64,000 nt of DNA from Rhizophagus irregularis. Its lineage: Eukaryota > Glomeromycota > Glomeromycetes > Glomerales > Glomeraceae. Positions 59,419 to 64,000 of this stretch are shown one piece after another (the first letter of the stretch is position 1; each line of letters opens with the position of its first letter). Made by a program: the position numbers and the translations under genes. The stretch is from assembly GCF_026210795.1 (NCBI RefSeq), contig NC_089431.1, forward strand, positions 5,518,001 through 5,582,000, in the 5' to 3' direction. The notes beneath the pieces are model-generated. The model saw only the letters and a list, made by a program, of their open reading frames with translations. It had not been told where the DNA came from and searched no databases.

Positions 59419-60378
59419 ATTAACTTTATAAATCAAAACAACATTACATTTATACTTTATTTAAGTTATTTAAACACTAAGATTAGAGTAGTACAAGATT
59501 CTTATTAATAACTTTATTATATAATAATTTATTATTAAATCTATAAATTATCAATAAAAAATTTATAATAAAAATTTTTAACCGTTACAATAATAATAAT
59601 TCGAATTTAGGCGAAAATAATAATATTATGAAAATAAATTTTACATTATTGAATAATATGAATAATATATAATCTTTTGTTCAATCCAAAAACTATCCAT
59701 CAGATGATCTTTATCGTTATTTATTCTTATCTAACTTTATATCTTATATATTAAAAAAAAAGATAGATTGAGTATAAGATTCAGATAATAATCTCTAAAA
59801 CAGCAACATTTCAATTTTCCATATGATGAATTTATTTTAACTATTAATAAGGGTTATAAGGTTTATGGTTATACTGAAACAGTTTATTAGGAGTACTATT
59901 ATAAAGTTGCGTTCACTTATTGTGAATTGTGATACAGGAATATGAATGTCTAAAAAAAATTTTCATTCTTTCTTTTTATTTTTACTAAATTTTATTCATT
60001 TCTTTAGATGGATTTTAATTTTTTTTGATAAATTATAAGTTTTTTTGATAGCGTATTTGATAATTTTTATTATCCATTATTATCTATTTGATGGTTTTTT
60101 TAATAACTGAAGACCCATATGAAATAATAATACTACATATCTTTAAAATTCTTATAAATTTCAGTATTTTAAATCTCTATACTTTTATCTAATATTATTC
60201 GGATCCCGAACAAATCAGAAATGTGAAAAGTTATAATTTCCTGATCACCACCCTATTATTGAAAATGTTACACCGCACAAATTGTGCGACAATACTGGAT
60301 ATTAATTTGAAACAATAGTTAAAATGTGATAAATGTGATACACTAATACTTCCTCCTTTTTCTCTCTTCCCTTACAAT
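59419..60378. other. Intergenic DNA with a second copy of the kinase's last-exon sequence
   Basis: TCTTTAGATGGATTTTAA at 60001-60018 duplicates the acceptor and final exon used at 59401-59418. No other coding signal is seen. A CT-rich stretch (TCCTCCTTTTTCTCTCTTCC) just before 60379 is probably the promoter-proximal region of the F-box gene. Confidence 0.5.
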
Positions 60379-61947
60379 ATGTCATATTCAAAAATATTTT
60401 CAGATTTACCTGAATTAACATATGAAGTTATAAAATATTTTAGGAATGATTTTTCAACTTTATATTCATGTATTTTAGTTAACAGATTATGGTGTCGTTT
60501 GGCAATTCCATTATTATGGGAAAATCCATTTTCAACTCCTAAGCAAAATTTTAACTTTATTGGAATTTATTTACATAATTTAAATGGTGATTTAAAAGTA
60601 AAATTAAATGAATATAAAGTTGATGATAATTTATTTCCTTTAAATACACTTTTTAATTATCCCATTTTTTTAAAATATTTGTATACACAAAAGATTATTT
60701 CTTCTATTGAAAGATGGTCTAAAGATGTTATTAGAACCTTAAAAATTGAATCCAATTCAGTATTTAAATTTAAGAGATTAATTCACATATCATTATTTAA
60801 AATATTTATTGAAAATGAAGTAAACATACATACTATTAATATTCAGTTCAACAATTATTATCTTCATTATTATATAGATGATATGCTTGAATTAATGTTA
60901 CAAAACCCTGATTTCTTTCATAATATTAGTAATTTAAAATTCCATTTTATTGGTCCTTCACTTGACCACACTAAAAATCGTATATCACAAATAATCAATT
61001 TACATCAAAATCTTAAAAAAATTACATTGCTAGGTTATTTTTGTTTTCCTTTGTATCAGTTATCAAGAAATCATAATCATTCAAATACTTTAAATACAAT
61101 CATCTTATTTAACATCAGTTTTATAGGTATAACCAATTTAGACAAAGTATTTGAACAATTAAATGTTTTAGAATCTGTTCATATCATTCATTGTATTTTA
61201 GATACTGATTTTATTCAACAAATAGTTAACTTAACTAAACCATTTAAGTTAAAATCTATATTCTTAAATAGAGAATTACAAATTGATGAATCATTACAAT
61301 TATTATTACAAAAATATGGTGATTACTTGGAAAATTTTGGATTTAGATATGATTTTGTTGATTTGTTCCCTAAGAAACAACAATTACTTGAATTAATTAT
61401 AAAATATTGTAAAAATATCAAATTTCTTGATTTAACAGTATTTAACATTAATAATTGGATTATTTATCAGTTATTCAATTTAACTGAAAATTCAAAACAA
61501 AATCTTAATTATCTTTCTATTGATGTCATTAACAATTTATCTTCAAATATTATTGAATGTAGTTCAACAATATTACGAAATTTAGGTCAAATACTTCCTC
61601 TTAAATTAGAATATTTAAATTTGGTTCTTAATATTAAATATATAGATGATTTTGAAATATTCTTAAAAAATTCTCAGAATACTTTTATTAAAAAATTGAT
61701 AATAACAAATAAGGAAATTGATGATGATATTCATGATTATATTTTATTCTATATAAAAGAATATATCATGAAAAAGAAAAGAGTCAAATATTTGGCTATT
61801 ATTAGTAATTTCTTCAAAGGTAGCACTGTTAATAATGATTTATTTTCATTTAAAGATGAAGTGAAGGAATATGAGTTTTATAATATTAAAATTCAAAAAT
61901 ATGAAGATTTGGCTATTGATAATAAATTAAAATTTATAAATTTATAG
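60379..61947 (+). CDS. F-box / leucine-rich-repeat-like protein
   Basis: The gene is a single intact exon of 522 codons. Residues 1-50 form an F-box: FSDLPELTYEVIKYF, CILVNRLWCRLAIPLLWENP, the common Rhizophagus form. The rest, rich in Asn, Leu and Ile, has recurring L..L...N patterns (NLKFHF, LKKITLLGYF, IKFLDLTVF, LEYLNLVLNI) of irregular leucine-rich repeats. F-box proteins serve as substrate receptors of SCF ubiquitin ligases; this role is inferred from the family. The start is preceded by a pyrimidine-rich tract and there is an AATAAA at 62020-62025 after the stop. F-box genes are greatly expanded in these fungi; the target is unknown. Confidence 0.8.
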   Translation: MSYSKIFSDLPELTYEVIKYFRNDFSTLYSCILVNRLWCRLAIPLLWENPFSTPKQNFNFIGIYLHNLNGDLKVKLNEYKVDDNLFPLNTLFNYPIFLKYLYTQKIISSIERWSKDVIRTLKIESNSVFKFKRLIHISLFKIFIENEVNIHTINIQFNNYYLHYYIDDMLELMLQNPDFFHNISNLKFHFIGPSLDHTKNRISQIINLHQNLKKITLLGYFCFPLYQLSRNHNHSNTLNTIILFNISFIGITNLDKVFEQLNVLESVHIIHCILDTDFIQQIVNLTKPFKLKSIFLNRELQIDESLQLLLQKYGDYLENFGFRYDFVDLFPKKQQLLELIIKYCKNIKFLDLTVFNINNWIIYQLFNLTENSKQNLNYLSIDVINNLSSNIIECSSTILRNLGQILPLKLEYLNLVLNIKYIDDFEIFLKNSQNTFIKKLIITNKEIDDDIHDYILFYIKEYIMKKKRVKYLAIISNFFKGSTVNNDLFSFKDEVKEYEFYNIKIQKYEDLAIDNKLKFINL

Positions 61948-62019
61948 AAGAATTGGAGGATTTTTAATATAAAGACTTAAGAGTTTAATATAAATTTTAG
62001 AAAATTTTGTAATTTTATA

Positions 62020-62025
62020 AATAAA
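62020..62025 (+). promoter_or_regulatory. Likely polyadenylation signal of the F-box gene
   Basis: AATAAA lies 73 nt after the stop codon. AT-richness makes chance occurrence easy. Confidence 0.35.
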
Positions 62026-62423
62026 GCTTAAAATTCTTTAAATTTTTGATAATTATATATTATTTTTCTGCACGTATATTAATTTAAATTAATACGAAAA
62101 AATTACTGTAGGTAATATAAAGATTTTCTTTTCTAAAACTATACATCAAATCACGGAAATAAATTTTTTTTTTAATCAAAAATTTATTCAATATTTCTTT
62201 CGGCTCTTCAATTTATTGAATTGAGATATAGAAATCATAATAAATATATAATAGTAAGTAATAGGGGATTTACTATCCCATGTCACATGTTTTGAAAATT
62301 GTCACGTTATTTTGATTAACGATCGTTTTTAATCTTTTTTTTACTATCCATAATTCGCGTTCACAACTACTCTTTCCCTTAATTCAAGCTACTAAAATAT
62401 ATTTTATTAATATATTTATTTAG

Positions 62424-62690
62424 ATGAACAATACCCAAGATTTTTCCCATGGCGTATATGACGAAAATGATAATGAACCCAGCGATATTGACAATGAACC
62501 CGAAATGAAATGTACAGGAAGAAGCTTTGGATACAAAAAAAACAATGCTCTATTTGTAACTCATAGTATCATGATTCACGAGATTGTCCTGAAAAGAATA
62601 TAAAATATGATAAAGAAAATGTTTATCTTGGAGAAAGATATTTAATTATAACACTAAGGTTAGAATTAATGCATATGTTATGTTAGGCTA
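62424..62690 (+). pseudogene. CCHC zinc-knuckle protein relic
   Basis: ATG 62424 opens an acidic stretch (YDENDNEPSDIDNEPEMKC) and then GRSFGYKK. A one-base shift at an A run near 62538 leads into CSICNS-stop-YHDSRDCP, which fits C-x2-C-x4-H-x4-C, followed by KENVYLGERYLI. The frame is thus broken by one frameshift and one TAG. Such knuckles occur in MULE/FAR1-like transposon-derived proteins of this genus. No other domain is seen. Confidence 0.5.
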
Positions 62691-62895
62691 GGTAAAAGTA
62701 TATAAATGAAGAAATTTGAGCAATGGAAAATTTATTGTATATTTATGTATTAAATATCGGCAAATTTATAAAAATCTTACGTTTCCATATGTTTATTTAA
62801 AAATACTACAAAATGCTTCAAATATTTGTTTTTATTATAAATACAATACGGCTAAAATTTTCTTATTCAAATCATAAGGATTTTATAAAGTAATC

Positions 62896-64000
62896 CTACA
62901 TAACTTGAAATATTTCAATTTCTTCTATTTCACACTCATCACACTCATCTGTGTTTCTGATCGGTTTTTCATAAGATCCTTTGTGGCATAGAATTAATGA
63001 TCCATTGATAGCTCAAAGATCAAATGATGGACCCTCGGTGAACCCGTTACAAATGGCATCCTTTTCATTTCTTATACGACTTAAAATAATATCACTATTC
63101 TTAAAAGAAAATATAAAGCTATCATTGGTAATACCATAACTTCCATCAAATTTCCATTCAATCGGATTATATCCTCCGAGAATTTCGTTACTATCTCTTA
63201 CTTTATAAATTGTTACGGTGCGGAATTGGTTCTTACAAGCGTTTTGACACTTCTTATATCTAAATAACGAACCAAAAACCCCAAATTCATTATGAGAATC
63301 ACGATATAATAATTTGAATTCATATGACTTGTCTGTAGTTTCTAATTTATCAATCCATTTTGAGATTAATTCGGCTTGCTGATTTGTAATGATCTTAGAA
63401 TCAATATTTTTTGATTGAATCTCTTTAACAATATGAGGTTCTGATTTTTTGATTGGTTCGTTATCACTATCCAAAAAATATTCTAACAAATCATTATATA
63501 ATTCCTTTGGTAAGATTTTTTTATAAGGTTTTACTTTCTTCAAAAATTCTTTGGAAGTTAAATTACGGAATTTAATAAAAGGAATACATTGTTGTAAGGT
63601 ATTCTTTAAAGTATTGAAATCATCTTTTGAAAAACTTGTAGGATCAGAAGGAAGTTCTGGATTTTGTGCAAGTCCCCATTTAATCACATGTTCCCAAACC
63701 TGAATTTCGTTCATTTGATGATTATCGTTCTTAATAATCGTAACTAAAAGTTTTTCTGGAACCGAAGTGAAACGTGGTGAGTTAAATATCTTATTTGATT
63801 CTTTTGAAATCAAATCAGTACAATATTTTTGAAGTTCTAAAAAAGAATCATTTTCATAAGTTGTTTGATATATCAAATCAAAATTTTGTTTCATACAATG
63901 TTTTTTATTTTCAATCAAAAAGGATTCTAGATAAGGGATTAATTCCTGAAGACCTAGTTCATTAGCAGCTATCAAGATTTTAATGATATCTGAAATATCA
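62896..64000 (-). pseudogene. BTB-BACK-TLDc protein, 5' end beyond window, premature stop in TLDc
   Basis: The frame is open from the right edge (DISDIIKILIAANELGLQEL) through BACK-like sequence (VWEHVIKWGLAQNPELPSDP, LKNTLQQCIPFI) into TLDc (AELISKWIDKLE, YEFKLLYRDSHNEFG, GGYNPIEWKFDGSYGITNDS). It stops at TGA 63013-63015 right after GPSFDL. The same frame then continues for about 38 codons with the expected TLDc end (AINGSLILCHKGSYEKPIRN) to TAG 62896-62898, as in the paralogue at 53075-54050. So the stop looks like a nonsense mutation that removes the last strands of the TLDc domain. A truncated but expressed protein cannot be excluded. The BTB part lies outside the window. Confidence 0.75.

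Overview
The window looks like nuclear DNA of an arbuscular mycorrhizal fungus, most likely Rhizophagus or a close relative. It is very AT-rich, has short GT-AG introns (about 65-83 nt), and carries the lineage-specific families I recognise from that genus: tyrosine-kinase-like kinases with an N-terminal Cys4 motif and NWTSGN box, BTB-BACK-TLDc proteins, F-box proteins, a Crinkler-type effector, an RNA-dependent RNA polymerase and much transposon debris. The organism is inferred from family recognition, not from a search.

The most striking content is two giant tandem-exon genes on the minus strand (1-2848, running off the left edge, and 7961-15883, complete). Each internal exon is phase 0 at both ends, about 156-169 codons long. 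It encodes the end of one kinase N-lobe (beta4-beta5, YGIxQxPxTK), fused at the hinge to the Cys4 knuckle, NWTSGN linker and beta1-beta3 of the next. The complete gene has 14 exons and reads open for about 2319 codons: 13 Cys4/N-lobe modules followed by a single kinase C-lobe. Only the last module keeps a glycine loop (GKGGFS), and the C-lobe has HHN in place of HRD, so the product is probably a repeat-built pseudokinase. The two genes share 5' flanks, and three units of the complete array are nearly identical including introns.

Other genes: an apparently intact TKL kinase (22162-24016, minus), its paralogue broken by two nonsense codons (49493-51301, minus), a third kinase with small phase-1 tail exons including a 12-nt microexon (57144-59418, plus), a protein with three lectin-like repeats and an aerolysin-like domain (45953-46909, minus), an F-box/LRR-like protein (60379-61947, plus), and two damaged BTB-BACK-TLDc copies (53075-54050 and 62896 to the right edge, minus).

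Decayed genes and mobile DNA fill much of the rest: an RdRP pseudogene split by a MITE with visible target duplication (about 20210-21440), a Crinkler pseudogene whose 5' end abuts a foldback element (24923-26182), LINE and hAT transposase fragments (38.9-41.9 kb), a pogo-like MITE (5153-5673) and a hAT MITE with an 8-bp target duplication (54473-54898). From 26.2 to 37.6 kb and 42.9 to 45.9 kb almost no coding signal is visible.
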